Below are positions 53,177 to 61,980 of a DNA stretch of 64,000 bases, piece after piece. How positions within the stretch are numbered: the stretch's first letter is position 1; the number at the start of each line of letters is the position of its first letter. The DNA is from Ilumatobacter coccineus YM16-304. Lineage in GTDB: Bacteria > Actinomycetota > Acidimicrobiia > Acidimicrobiales > Ilumatobacteraceae. The position numbers and the translations under genes were made by a program. Below the pieces are notes generated by a model that did no database searches, had not been told where the DNA came from, and was given only the letters and a program-made list of their open reading frames with translations. The stretch covers positions 1,798,001 through 1,862,000 of the forward strand of contig NC_020520.1 in assembly GCF_000348785.1 (NCBI RefSeq), given 5' to 3'.

Positions 53177-53736
53177 TGGTCGAGTCGATCAACAGCTGGG
53201 CCAACGCCATCACGGCGACGCGGATCCTGCTCGCGCCGCTGGTCTTCCTGGCGATTCCCGAAGACGGCACCGGTTCGTGGTGGTCGTTCCTGCTCTGGTT
53301 CGTGCTCTGTTCGAGTGACGGCATCGACGGCTACATCGCCCGTCGTCGCGGCCCCACCGCCGTCGGAGCGTTCCTCGACCCCCTCGCCGACAAGGTGCTC
53401 GTGCTCGGCGCGATGTTCACGCTCGTCGCCCACGACGTGTTCTGGTTCGTCCCCGTGGCGATCATCGCCGGACGCGAACTGCTCATCAGCGGCTATCGCA
53501 TCATCAAGAGCGGCAAGGGCATCAGCGTGCCCGCCAGCCGGATGGGCAAGTACAAGACCGTCGTGCAGCAGTTCGCCGTCGCCTTTGCGATCATGCCGTG
53601 GACCGCGGTCGACGCGACCTGGTTGTGGCTCGGTCTGCTGTGGATCGCCGTCGTGCTCACGCTCGTCAGTGGAGCGCAGTACCTCTGGCACGCCGGACGT
53701 CCAGCGCCCGAGCGAGTGCCCGAGCCCGCTCGATGA
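53176..53736 (+). CDS. pgsA: CDP-diacylglycerol--glycerol-3-phosphate 3-phosphatidyltransferase
   Basis: A 186-residue membrane enzyme making phosphatidylglycerol phosphate. The CDP-alcohol motif DG(x2)AR(x8)G(x3)D(x3)D is present in DGIDGYIARRRGPTAVGAF followed by LDPLADK. About five membrane helices are visible. The opening SINSWANAITATRILLAPLV matches PgsA. The start shares one base with the rimO stop and the end overlaps cinA by 4 nt, so translation is coupled. Confidence 0.92.
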   Translation: MVESINSWANAITATRILLAPLVFLAIPEDGTGSWWSFLLWFVLCSSDGIDGYIARRRGPTAVGAFLDPLADKVLVLGAMFTLVAHDVFWFVPVAIIAGRELLISGYRIIKSGKGISVPASRMGKYKTVVQQFAVAFAIMPWTAVDATWLWLGLLWIAVVLTLVSGAQYLWHAGRPAPERVPEPAR

Positions 53737-55007
53737 ACGTCGGCGTTCTCGCCGTCGGAACCGAGTTGCTGCTGGGGCAGATCATCGACTCGAACTCCGC
53801 CTGGCTCGGTGGCGAGATGGCCGCGGGCGGGGTCGACTCGTTGGTGCAGGTCAAGGTCGGCGACAACGTCGACCGCATCATCTCGCAGCTCGACCGGCTG
53901 TTGTCGGCCGACGGTGACGATGTCGACGCGGTCATCATGTGCGGCGGCCTCGGCCCGACGCACGACGACCTGACACGCGAGGCGATCGCCGCGGTGATGG
54001 GCGTCGACCTCGTGCTCGACGAAGCGGTCGCCGAGGTGATTCGCGTCCTGTTCGAGTCGAGAGGGCGTCGCATGGCCGGCAACAACCTGCGCCAGGCGAT
54101 GGTGCCGGTCGGGGCGAACATCATCGCTCAGACGCGTGGCACCGCTCCGGGGCTGATCTGCCCGATCTCGAGTTTCGGTCGCCCCAAGGTCATCTACGCG
54201 GTGCCGGGGGTGCCGCACGAGATGAAGGAGATGTTCCACCGCTCGATCCTGCCCGACCTGCTCGAACGCAGCGGCGAGCGATCGGTCATCGCCAGCCGGG
54301 TGCTGCGCACCTGGGGCGAATCGGAGAGCGGGCTCAACGAGCGACTCGACCACGTGATCGCCGAACTCGACGGCGGTGGCGACGTGCCGACGCTGGCGTT
54401 CCTCGCGTCGGGCTGGGAAGGGCTCAAGGTTCGGCTGACCGCCAAGGCGGCCACGATCGAGGCCTGTCGGGCGCAGCTCGACGAGTGGGAAGCGCGGCTC
54501 CGTGTCGAGATCGGCGACATCGTGTTCGGCGTCGACGACGACACCATGGAGTCGGTGGTGCTCGAGCAGTGTCGCCGGCGCGAGCTCAGCCTGGCCGTTG
54601 CCGAGTCGGTCACCGGAGGTCTCGTCGGCGGACGACTCACCGGGGTACCGGGCTCGAGCGACGTCTTCCTCGGTGGCATCATCAGCTACGCGACCGCCGT
54701 CAAGCAGCAGGTCCTCGGGGTCAGCCCGGGGCCCGTCGTCACGGCATCGGCCGCGCGGGAGATGGCCGACGGCGTCCGCGCAGCGGTCGGTGCCGATGTG
54801 GGGCTCTCGCTGACCGGCGTCGCCGGACCGGGCGAACAGGAGGGGCGACGGGCCGGGACGCTCTTCGTCGGCATCAGCGGCCCGGGGTTCGACGAAGTCC
54901 ACGAGGTCCGCTTGCCGGGGCTCCGCGACCAGATGCGCCAGTTCTCGGTCATCACCGCCCTCGGGATGCTGCGCACGGCGCTCGACACCCATCTGCCACT
55001 CGGGTGA
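53733..55007 (+). CDS. cinA: CinA-type nicotinamide-nucleotide amidase / ADP-ribose pyrophosphatase
   Basis: A 424-residue two-domain protein. The N-terminal COG1058 domain shows VGVLAVGTELLLGQIIDSNS, MCGGLGPTHDDLTREAI and VPGVPHEMKEMF. The C-terminal PncC amidase shows LAVAESVTGGLVGGRLTGVPG and a further SLTGVAGPG. It recycles NMN and related pyridine nucleotides in other bacteria. Overlap with pgsA (4 nt) indicates the same operon, and in actinobacteria cinA often precedes recA, which is not seen here. Confidence 0.93.
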   Translation: MNVGVLAVGTELLLGQIIDSNSAWLGGEMAAGGVDSLVQVKVGDNVDRIISQLDRLLSADGDDVDAVIMCGGLGPTHDDLTREAIAAVMGVDLVLDEAVAEVIRVLFESRGRRMAGNNLRQAMVPVGANIIAQTRGTAPGLICPISSFGRPKVIYAVPGVPHEMKEMFHRSILPDLLERSGERSVIASRVLRTWGESESGLNERLDHVIAELDGGGDVPTLAFLASGWEGLKVRLTAKAATIEACRAQLDEWEARLRVEIGDIVFGVDDDTMESVVLEQCRRRELSLAVAESVTGGLVGGRLTGVPGSSDVFLGGIISYATAVKQQVLGVSPGPVVTASAAREMADGVRAAVGADVGLSLTGVAGPGEQEGRRAGTLFVGISGPGFDEVHEVRLPGLRDQMRQFSVITALGMLRTALDTHLPLG

Positions 55008-55058
55008 CGTGGCTTCGGCCCGGATGCTGATTACCGTTCTGACCAGGAACGACGTGAC

Positions 55059-57182
55059 ATGACGAACATCCCCGGCTCGCCGCCACCTCCCAACCCTCCT
55101 GCGCCGCCCGCGATGTCCGATGCCGAGCGTCGCCAGCGCAACATCGTGATCGGGCTGTCGATCGCCGCTGCGCTCGTGCTGCTGATCGGCGTGATCGCCT
55201 TCGCGGCGACCCGCCCGTCGGGCGACTCGACGGCCACGTCCGACACGGGGTCACCCACGTCGGTGCCCGTGGTCGACACGAGCACCACGTCGTCGACCAC
55301 CACCACGTCCACCACGACGACGACCACCACGACCACGACGTTGCCGCCGGTGATCGAGGCCGATGCCGGACCCGATGTCGACGCCAGCGGTGGGGAGGTC
55401 GTCACTCTCGAAGCCGTCGATCTCGATGCGTCGGTCGACGCCGAATCCGTCCGCTGGGTGCAGATCGGCGGGCCGGACGTCACGGCGGGAGTCGGTGCGC
55501 TCGGAGGTTCGCCGGTGTCGTTCGGTGCGCCGAACTTCGTCGGCACGATCGCGTTCGACCTCGAGATCGAGCGTGCCGACGACGAACCAGCCACCGATCG
55601 GGTGATCGTGCGCGTCTTCGAAGACATCGAGGCGGCCGTGTTCGTCGATGGCGAACGCGGCAGCGACGACGCCGGTGACGGCACCCGCGAGCGTCCGTAC
55701 CAGACGATTCGCGCGGCCACCGCGGCCGCCACCGGCAGCGATGTCTACATCCGCAGCGTCGGCGTGTACGACGAGGGGTCCGACACGATCGAACTCGGCG
55801 ATGGCATGAGCCTGTACGGCGGATTCGACGAACGCTGGAATCGCAACGTCGCCGACCGAGCGGTCATCGACGGGGCCACGACCGCGATCCGGATCACCGG
55901 CAACGACGATCGTTGGCTGTCGGCGATCGAGGTGACCTCGCGGAGCGGACCCGACGACACCGCCTCGCAGGCGGTCGTGATCGACGGTGGCGACGTCATC
56001 CACATCGAAGACAGCCGCGTCGTCGCCGGCAACGGCGGTCCAGCGGGCCGGGAAGCGGCGGGTGCCGTCAGCGTCGGCGTCGCGGTCGACCGAGCCGACG
56101 AGGTGTACATCGAGCGCTCGACGATCAACGGCGGTCGCGGCGGAAACGGTGCCTCGGGCGAGGCAGCCGGCGACGCCGGTGACGCCGGTGATGATGGTGA
56201 CGACGCGGCAGGGCGCGAACCCGGCGACGGGGGAGCAGCAGCGACCGCGGCCCAGACCGGTGGCGACGGCGGCCGAGGTGGCGAGACGAGCAACGGATCG
56301 GCGGCACCGGATGGCGGCGCAGGCGGCACGATCGACACACGCGTGGGCGAGCCCGGGTCGGGTGGCGACGGCGGCACCGGTGGCGTGGGCGGCGACGGGG
56401 GTGTCGGAACCGAGGGTGACGGCGTGGTGGCAGGCGCCACGGGCGAGCCCGGCGCCGACGGTGAGCCCGGCACGGGCGGATCGGGTGGCGGCGGCGGATT
56501 CGGTCCGCTGCTCGTCGCCGGTGGTGGTGGCGGTGGTGGCGGCGCGGGCGCCGGCGGCACCCCGGGAGCCGCCGGTGGTGGTGGCGGCGGTGCGTCGCTC
56601 GGCCTGTGGGTCGTCGACGTCGATCGACTGGTCATCCGCGAGTCGCTGATCGCCGCAGGGCGCGGCGGTGACGGCGGCGTGGGTGGCGACGCCCCGGCCG
56701 CCGGCGACGGTGGTGACGGTGGAAGCGGTGGCCGTGGCGTCGACGGAGTCCTGGCCGATGGTGGCGACGGCGGCGGCGCGGGAGGCGGTGGCGCCGGCGG
56801 GCAGGGAGGTGCCGGTGGCGGCGGTGCCGGTGGCCCGTCGTACGGCATGTTGACGTCGAACGTCGACATCGTCGAGATCTCGGCGACCACGATCCGCGGC
56901 GGCGGTGGCGGCGTCGGAGCACGCGGCGGTCGAGGCGGACTCGCAGGCGGCGACGGCTCGGCCGGGTCGGCACGCAACGGCGGATCGGGCGGCGCAGCAG
57001 CGTCGGGAGCGGCGGCTGCGCAAGGCGTCGGGGCCGACGGCGGAGCGTCGTACGGGTGGTTCGACCTCACCGGCGCCGACCAGATCTTCGACGACGCCGA
57101 GTTCATCGAGGGAGCGAGCGGGCCTGGTGGACCCGGTTCGACGCCCGGTGATGCGGGCGTTCAGGCCGCCACGAACGTCTGA
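55059..57182 (+). CDS. Membrane-anchored Gly-rich (PGRS-like) beta-helix protein
   Basis: A 707-residue surface protein. A Pro-rich N-terminus and one membrane helix (about 30-50, IVIGLSIAAALVLLIGVIAF) are followed by a Thr/Ser linker with a run of Thr (about 70-95), a PKD-like domain (about 98-185), and a DUF1565-like beta-helix start (GERGSDDAGDGTRERPYQTI). From about residue 360 the protein is dominated by GG-x-GG repeats interspersed with short helix-turn rungs such as DVIHIEDSRVVAGNGG and DVDRLVIRESLIAAGRGG. It resembles mycobacterial PE_PGRS domains in texture, but has no PE domain. It probably is an adhesin or surface layer component. AGGAACGACGTGAC precedes the ATG. Confidence 0.82.
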   Translation: MTNIPGSPPPPNPPAPPAMSDAERRQRNIVIGLSIAAALVLLIGVIAFAATRPSGDSTATSDTGSPTSVPVVDTSTTSSTTTTSTTTTTTTTTTLPPVIEADAGPDVDASGGEVVTLEAVDLDASVDAESVRWVQIGGPDVTAGVGALGGSPVSFGAPNFVGTIAFDLEIERADDEPATDRVIVRVFEDIEAAVFVDGERGSDDAGDGTRERPYQTIRAATAAATGSDVYIRSVGVYDEGSDTIELGDGMSLYGGFDERWNRNVADRAVIDGATTAIRITGNDDRWLSAIEVTSRSGPDDTASQAVVIDGGDVIHIEDSRVVAGNGGPAGREAAGAVSVGVAVDRADEVYIERSTINGGRGGNGASGEAAGDAGDAGDDGDDAAGREPGDGGAAATAAQTGGDGGRGGETSNGSAAPDGGAGGTIDTRVGEPGSGGDGGTGGVGGDGGVGTEGDGVVAGATGEPGADGEPGTGGSGGGGGFGPLLVAGGGGGGGGAGAGGTPGAAGGGGGGASLGLWVVDVDRLVIRESLIAAGRGGDGGVGGDAPAAGDGGDGGSGGRGVDGVLADGGDGGGAGGGGAGGQGGAGGGGAGGPSYGMLTSNVDIVEISATTIRGGGGGVGARGGRGGLAGGDGSAGSARNGGSGGAAASGAAAAQGVGADGGASYGWFDLTGADQIFDDAEFIEGASGPGGPGSTPGDAGVQAATNV

Positions 57183-57211
57183 CGCAGCACGGCCGCTACC
57201 ATTCCGCCTCT

Positions 57212-57285
57212 GCCCTTGTAGCTCAGCTGGATAGAGCAGTCGACTTCTAATCGACCGGTCGCAGGTTCGAATCCTGCCGAGGGCG
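57212..57285 (+). tRNA. tRNA-Arg (anticodon UCU)
   Basis: A 74-nt cloverleaf. The acceptor stem GCCCTTG (57212-57218) pairs with CGAGGGC (57278-57284), with one G-U pair, and G57285 is the discriminator. The D arm is TAGCTCAGCTGGATAGAGCA. The anticodon loop CTTCTAA is closed by GTCGA/TCGAC and reads TCT. The T arm GCAGGTTCGAATCCTGC is canonical. CCA is not encoded. The gap up to carD holds a second ATG-bearing frame that I rejected. Confidence 0.95.
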
Positions 57286-57362
57286 CACAGACACAGGTAG
57301 CCTGAAGAGTCGCATGCGAGAGCTGCGACCCCCCGAGCTGCCCCAACAGGGCGAGGTACTGC

Positions 57363-57899
57363 GTGAAATTCAAGAAGGGCGAAACCGTCATCTACCCCCA
57401 GCACGGTGCATGCGTCGTGCAGGGAACGAAGAAGATGGAGTTCTTCGGTGAGAAACAGGAGTACCTGATTCTCAAGACCGTCATCAACGAAATGACCTTG
57501 AAGGTCCCAGTCGAGAAGACCGATGACGTCGGCGTCCGACCGCCGGTCTCGGCCGACGAGCTCGAAGACCTCGTGTCCGTGCTCGCCAAGCCCGACCCGC
57601 GTGTGCCGAGCAACTGGAGCCGTCGCTTCAAGAACCACCAGGAGAAGCTGAAGAGCGGCGACGTCTATCAGGTCGCCGAAGTGGTTCGTAACCTCGCAGC
57701 TCGCAACCGCGATGCGTCGCTGTCGGCTGCCGAGCGCACCATGTACGAGCGTGCTCGCGTCAACCTGATCTCCGAGATCTCGCCGGCGCTGAAGGTGTCG
57801 GCCGAAGACGCCGAGGAGTACCTCGACGAGGCATTGGCCAAGGGCGTGCTCAAAGACGGCGACGAAGCCGAAGCGCCGAAGAAAAAGAAGAAGAAGTAG
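57363..57899 (+). CDS. carD: CarD-family RNA polymerase-binding transcription regulator
   Basis: A 178-residue global regulator that binds RNA polymerase beta and stabilises open complexes at promoters. The N-terminal Tudor-like domain opens FKKGETVIYPQHGACVVQGT and continues YLILKTVINEMTLKVPVEK. The C-terminal DNA-binding helical part shows WSRRFKNHQEKLKSGDVYQV, AEVVRNLAARNRDASLSAAE and RTMYERARVNLISEIS. It ends in a run of Lys. GTG 57363 follows a GAGG 7 nt upstream. Its stop abuts the stop of the convergent nuclease-like gene with no gap. Confidence 0.95.
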   Translation: MKFKKGETVIYPQHGACVVQGTKKMEFFGEKQEYLILKTVINEMTLKVPVEKTDDVGVRPPVSADELEDLVSVLAKPDPRVPSNWSRRFKNHQEKLKSGDVYQVAEVVRNLAARNRDASLSAAERTMYERARVNLISEISPALKVSAEDAEEYLDEALAKGVLKDGDEAEAPKKKKKK

Positions 57900-58652
57900 T
57901 CAGGGGCGGGGCGGTGCGAAGCCGCCCTGCACCCAATCGAGGGTGAAGCGCACGGTCACCGGCAGGTGATCGGAGAGTTCGGCCCAATCGGCACCACCTG
58001 CCGGAACCGACACGCTGACGTCACGCGCCTCGGCGGGGACGAGGACGTGGTCGAGACAGGCGATCGGATCGTCCGACGGGTTGGTCGGAGGCGGTGGCAC
58101 GTGTTCGATGCCCGGCAGCGTGGCGATGACGATCGGTTCGCCGGCATCGTTGAAGTCTCCCGCCACGATGGCGGGCGGGCTGTCGCCGTGTTCGGCGACG
58201 AGGCCGGCGACTCGGATGGCCTCGAGACGCCGCTGGTCGGGCCGGTTGTGCGGCGACAGGTGCACGTTGTAGATCCGGTACGCCGACGTGTCGGGCCGAC
58301 CGACGAGCGCCCACTGAGCGATACGCCGCTTGTAGCTGCGTCGCGACGTGGCCTCGCTGATCACGGTGTGGGCAGCAGCGTCGAGTGCGTGGGGAGTCAG
58401 GATCGCTGCGCCTTCCGCTCGGTCGCGAAAGAACGGCGAGAAGACGTGGTGTTTGAACGACCACGTGAACTTCATCTGGAGCCGCTCGGCCAGTTCGGTG
58501 GCCTGACTGCGCCGGATCTCCTGGAGCACGACGACGTCGGGCGATTCGTTGCGGATGACGTCGGCGACGCGCTCGAGGTCGGTGTGCTTCGTTCCCTGCA
58601 CGTTCCAGCTCAGTACCGCCCATTCGAGCCCCGTGGTCTCCACGCGGACCAT
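57900..58652 (-). CDS. Endonuclease/exonuclease/phosphatase family protein
   Basis: A 250-residue EEP-fold hydrolase. It shows AVLSWNVQGTKHTDLERVAD, VVVLQEIRRSQATEL (catalytic Glu), IYNVHLSPHNRPDQRR, IVAGDFNDAGEP (metal Asp/Asn), ACLDHVLV and ELSDHLPVTVRF (His). The family includes DNases and phosphodiesterases; the substrate cannot be told. It is downstream of the VOC gene on the same strand (41-nt gap), possibly an operon. Confidence 0.9.
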   Translation of the reverse strand: MVRVETTGLEWAVLSWNVQGTKHTDLERVADVIRNESPDVVVLQEIRRSQATELAERLQMKFTWSFKHHVFSPFFRDRAEGAAILTPHALDAAAHTVISEATSRRSYKRRIAQWALVGRPDTSAYRIYNVHLSPHNRPDQRRLEAIRVAGLVAEHGDSPPAIVAGDFNDAGEPIVIATLPGIEHVPPPPTNPSDDPIACLDHVLVPAEARDVSVSVPAGGADWAELSDHLPVTVRFTLDWVQGGFAPPRP

Positions 58653-58693
58653 CTTGGCAGCTCAGATGTCGTCTGTGACACCGAGGTCGATCG

Positions 58694-59188
58694 TCACGTC
58701 TCGCTTTTGTGGCGATGGTGGAGCGTCCGGACGTGGTCGTAGAAGCCGCGGAGTGCCTCGGTGCCTTCGTACAGCTCCCAGTAGTGGCCGCGGGCCGCCA
58801 CGTCGTCGACGAACGCGAAGTCGGTGCGTCCGGCCCGGGCGGTCATGGCGATGTCGAGGCCTGCGTCCGCTGCTCGCTGCAGCGCGGCGTCGTAGTCGTC
58901 GACGAAGCAGGCGACGTGGTGCAGGCCGGTCTCGCCCGGCGCGAAGCGTTCGCGGACGGCGGACGGCTCGTCGTCGTGCTGGCAGAAGAGTTCGATCATC
59001 GTCGTGCCCCACCATCCGTACGCGCTCGTGTGGTCGAACGTCGAGGGCACGCCGCGGTGGACGACGTCGACGACGGGAATGTGCTCGTTGACGATGAACG
59101 GCCCGGCGCCGAACTGCTGCTCCCAGTGGGCCGCGGCCCGCTCCGGATCGTCGACGACATACGCGAACTGGACCGGCGGACCGAACAT
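58694..59188 (-). CDS. VOC (glyoxalase)-family protein
   Basis: A 164-residue protein of the vicinal-oxygen-chelate superfamily. It begins VQFAYVVDDPERAAAHWEQQ and contains IVNEHIPVVDVVHRG, GWWGTTMIELFCQ, GLHHVACFVDDYDAALQRAA and GHYWELYEGT; the likely metal ligands are His in LHHVAC and Glu in MIELFC and YWELYEG. It may be a lyase or isomerase for CoA or sugar-linked substrates. CAGGAT 7 nt before the ATG (minus strand) may be a leaderless promoter. Confidence 0.85.
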   Translation of the reverse strand: MFGPPVQFAYVVDDPERAAAHWEQQFGAGPFIVNEHIPVVDVVHRGVPSTFDHTSAYGWWGTTMIELFCQHDDEPSAVRERFAPGETGLHHVACFVDDYDAALQRAADAGLDIAMTARAGRTDFAFVDDVAARGHYWELYEGTEALRGFYDHVRTLHHRHKSET

Positions 59189-59272
59189 GACGACGATCCT
59201 GTCAGGTCGCCGACCGTGACATGCGACCGACGTCGCGAGGCGGTGTCGCCGGGCGTGTCAGACTCTCCGACG

Positions 59273-60172
59273 ATGAGTGACGACACGACGAACGACGGAA
59301 TCCTGCAGGTCGCCTTCTTGGGCATGGGGGTCATGGGTGCGCCGATGGCGCGGCACCTCGCTCGTGCGGGTCATGACGTGTGCGTCTACAACCGCACGGC
59401 AGCCAAGGCGTTGGCGTGGGTCGCGCTCAACGGTCACCAGGCGTCGCCCACGCCCGCCGAAGCGGCCGAAGGTGCCGACATCGTGTTCATGTGTGTGGGC
59501 AACGACGACGACGTGCGTGAGGTCGTGATGGGGGAGCAGGGCGTGCTGTCGACGATGGCACCCGGTACCACGCTCGTCGATCACACCACGGCGTCGGCTG
59601 GCCTCGCGCGCGAGCTCGCCGGTGCGTGCGCCGAGCAGGGCGTCGGCTTCGTCGATGCGCCGGTGTCGGGTGGTCAGGCCGGTGCCGAGAACGGGCAACT
59701 CACCGTGATGTGCGGCAGCGACGACGAGGCCGCGTTCGAGCGCGTCGCCCCGGTCATCGCGGCGTACGCGCAGTCGTGCGAGCGCCTCGGCGATGCCGGC
59801 GCCGGGCAGCTCACCAAGATGGTCAACCAGATCTGCATCGCCGGTGTGGTGCAGGGATTGGCCGAGGCGATCAACTTCGGTCAGCGCGCCGGGCTCGACA
59901 TCGATCAGGTCGTCGACGTGATCGGCAAGGGCGCCGCACAGAGCTGGCAGATGGACAACCGTGCTCGCACGATGGCCGACGGCCAGTTCGACTTCGGGTT
60001 CGCCGTCGACTGGATGCGCAAGGACCTCGGCATCGTGCTCGAGGAAGCCGGCCGCAACGGTGCTCGGCTCCCGGTCACCGCATTGGTCGACCAGTTCTAC
60101 GCACAGGTGCAGGCCCGCGGCGGTGAGCGCTGGGACACCAGCTCGCTGATCGACCTGCTCGCCAACCCCTGA
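59273..60172 (+). CDS. NAD(P)-dependent beta-hydroxyacid dehydrogenase
   Basis: A 299-residue enzyme of the 3-hydroxyisobutyrate dehydrogenase family. It shows the cofactor loop AFLGMGVMGAPMARHLA, VYNRTAAKA, VDAPVSGGQAGAENGQLTVM, GAGQLTKMVNQICIA (catalytic Lys in KMVNQ) and FGFAVDWMRKDLGI. It probably oxidises a beta-hydroxy acid such as tartronate semialdehyde or hydroxyisobutyrate. The start at 59273 is chosen by leader context. It is convergent with the hydrolase gene. Confidence 0.92.
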   Translation: MSDDTTNDGILQVAFLGMGVMGAPMARHLARAGHDVCVYNRTAAKALAWVALNGHQASPTPAEAAEGADIVFMCVGNDDDVREVVMGEQGVLSTMAPGTTLVDHTTASAGLARELAGACAEQGVGFVDAPVSGGQAGAENGQLTVMCGSDDEAAFERVAPVIAAYAQSCERLGDAGAGQLTKMVNQICIAGVVQGLAEAINFGQRAGLDIDQVVDVIGKGAAQSWQMDNRARTMADGQFDFGFAVDWMRKDLGIVLEEAGRNGARLPVTALVDQFYAQVQARGGERWDTSSLIDLLANP

Positions 60173-60185
60173 ACCTTCCCAGGCG

Positions 60186-60875
60186 TCAGATCCCGAGCAC
60201 GTCGGGGAGCCACTCGTCGAGTCGCTCGGCGATGAGGTCGTCGCTCTCGGCGAGCAGGTGACCCTCGCCGGGGATGATCTCGAGGTCGCCGACGCCGGCG
60301 ATGGCGTGCACGATCTCGCTCGACTGAGCGGGGAGGATCTCGTCGCTGTCGCCGTGGAACAGCAGCAGCGGTCGTCCGGCGAGAGCGCCCGCGACCTCGC
60401 ATCCGGCCGACTGCGTCGCGAACGTGACGACGCCGGCGACCGAGCCGGTCATCACGACGGCGGTGCGGATCGCGACGGCGCCACCGAAGCTGTGGCCCAT
60501 CACGACCACTCGCTCAGCACCGGCGTCGCGGGCGAGTTCGACACCGACGGCGAGGTCGTGCGCGCAGAGGTCGAGGTTGTTCGGTTCGCGGTAGCCGACC
60601 CGGAGGAAGCGCACGCCTCGCTCGGCCCAGGCGTCGCCGAGCCGCTGGTACAGCCCGTGACCGGGTCCGAGCAGCCCGCCCATCGCGCCACCGCACGCGA
60701 CGATCGCGGCGGGTTTCGGATCGAGCGGCTCATGCCACAACACCGTGTGGAGCCCACGTTGGGTGTAGGTCTCCCGGTGGCGCAGTGTCGGCGTCATCTC
60801 GACCTGTTGCACGGCCAACGGATGGAGCGCCTCGAGCGCTGTCGGGTCGGTGGGGTCACCCTCGGGAACGGACAT
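60186..60875 (-). CDS. Alpha/beta hydrolase
   Basis: A 229-residue hydrolase, with the nucleophile elbow GHSFGGAVA near residue 134, an acidic residue in LLLFHGDSDEILPAQS and His in IIPGEGHLLAES. The opening shows ETYTQRGLHTVLWHEPLDPK. The mechanism is the usual Ser-Asp-His triad; the substrate is unknown. A leaderless TACCGT lies 6 nt before the ATG. The repeat protein gene on the same strand ends 50 nt upstream. Confidence 0.88.
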   Translation of the reverse strand: MSVPEGDPTDPTALEALHPLAVQQVEMTPTLRHRETYTQRGLHTVLWHEPLDPKPAAIVACGGAMGGLLGPGHGLYQRLGDAWAERGVRFLRVGYREPNNLDLCAHDLAVGVELARDAGAERVVVMGHSFGGAVAIRTAVVMTGSVAGVVTFATQSAGCEVAGALAGRPLLLFHGDSDEILPAQSSEIVHAIAGVGDLEIIPGEGHLLAESDDLIAERLDEWLPDVLGI

Positions 60876-60887
60876 CCGCGAACGGTA
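60873..60887 (-). promoter_or_regulatory. Leaderless -10 element of the alpha/beta hydrolase gene
   Basis: On the minus strand TACCGT (60887-60882) is 6 nt before the ATG at 60875. No ribosome-binding site is present. Confidence 0.4.
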
Positions 60888-60925
60888 CAACGTCGCCGCG
60901 AATGCCGATGCGGTGGGCGGGCTGG

Positions 60926-61980
60926 TCAGCGGTTGCGGCCGGTGTAGCTCGCGCAGGTCGCATTCCCACAGACCGCCACCTTCAGGTCCCCGTTCACGTC
61001 GTCGAGGTAGGCGATGACCGGCTTGGTGTCGACGCCGACGGCGATCGACGTGCCGAGACCGACGGTGCCGGCGGTGTCGAGTGAGGTGATCGTTGCTGCG
61101 GTGCAGGCGGGGTTGGTGCACGCAGCCGTTTTCAGGTCGCCGTTGGACGTGTCGTAGTAGCTGATGATCGGGTTGTCGTTGGCACCGATGGTGATCGAGG
61201 TGAAGGCGCCGACGGTGCCGGCGGTGTCGAGCGGGGTGATGGTGGCTGCGGTGCAGGCGGGGTTGGTGCATGCAGCCGTTTTCAGGTCGCCGTTGGACCC
61301 GTCGTAGTAGCTGATGATCGGGTTGTCATTCGCGCCGATGGTGATCGATGTGTACCGGCCGACGGTGCCGGCGGTGTCGAGTGAGGTGATCGTTGCTGCG
61401 GTGCAGGCGGGGTTGGTGCAGGCCGCGACCTTGAGGTCGCCGTTCGCGATGTCGCGGTAGCTGATGGTCGGGTTGCCGTTGGCGCCGATGGCGATCGACG
61501 TGTCGGTGCCGACGTCGCCGGCGCTGTCGAGTGGGGTGATGGTGGCTGCGGTGCAGGCAGGGTTGATGCAGGCCGCGACCTTGAGGTCGCCGTTCGCGAT
61601 GTCGCGGTAGCTGATGGTCGGGTTGCCGTTGGCGCCGATGGCGATCGACGTGTCGGTGCCGACGCTGCCGCCGGTGTCGAGCGAGGTGATCGTTGCTGCC
61701 GTGCAGATGGGGTCGGTGCAGGCCGCGACCTTGAGGTCGCCGTTCGTGGCGTCGCGGTAGCTGATGGTCGGGTTGCCGTTGGTGCCGATGGCGATCGACG
61801 TGTCGGTGCCGACGTCGCCAGTGGTGTCGAGTGGGGTGATCGTGGCTGCGGTGCAGGCAGGGTTGGTGCATGCGGCCACCCTCAGATCGTCGTTGGACGA
61901 GTCGTAGTAGCTGATGATCGGGTTGCCGTTCGCGCCGATCGCGGTCGACGTGTTCAAGCCCGTTGAGCCGGCGATGTCGA
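60926..61980 (-). repeat. Seven tandem 150-bp repeats in the secreted repeat gene
   Basis: The repeat period is exactly 150 bp, seen for example in GTCGTAGTAGCTGATGATCG at 61151 and again at 61301. Copies vary, but two neighbouring copies (around 61430 and 61580) share long identical stretches. The repeats keep the reading frame and encode the 50-residue units. Confidence 0.85.

Noticed and set aside
57314-57451. A 45-codon ORF starting at ATG 57314, overlapping the start of carD in another frame
   Set aside because: It lies mostly in carD coding sequence and its upstream spacing to TAGCCT is too long for the leaderless pattern; nothing supports it.
55251-57638. A 795-codon minus-strand frame opposite the Gly-rich gene
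   Set aside because: It crosses the tRNA and carD, is low-complexity, and mirrors the GG-x-GG codons.
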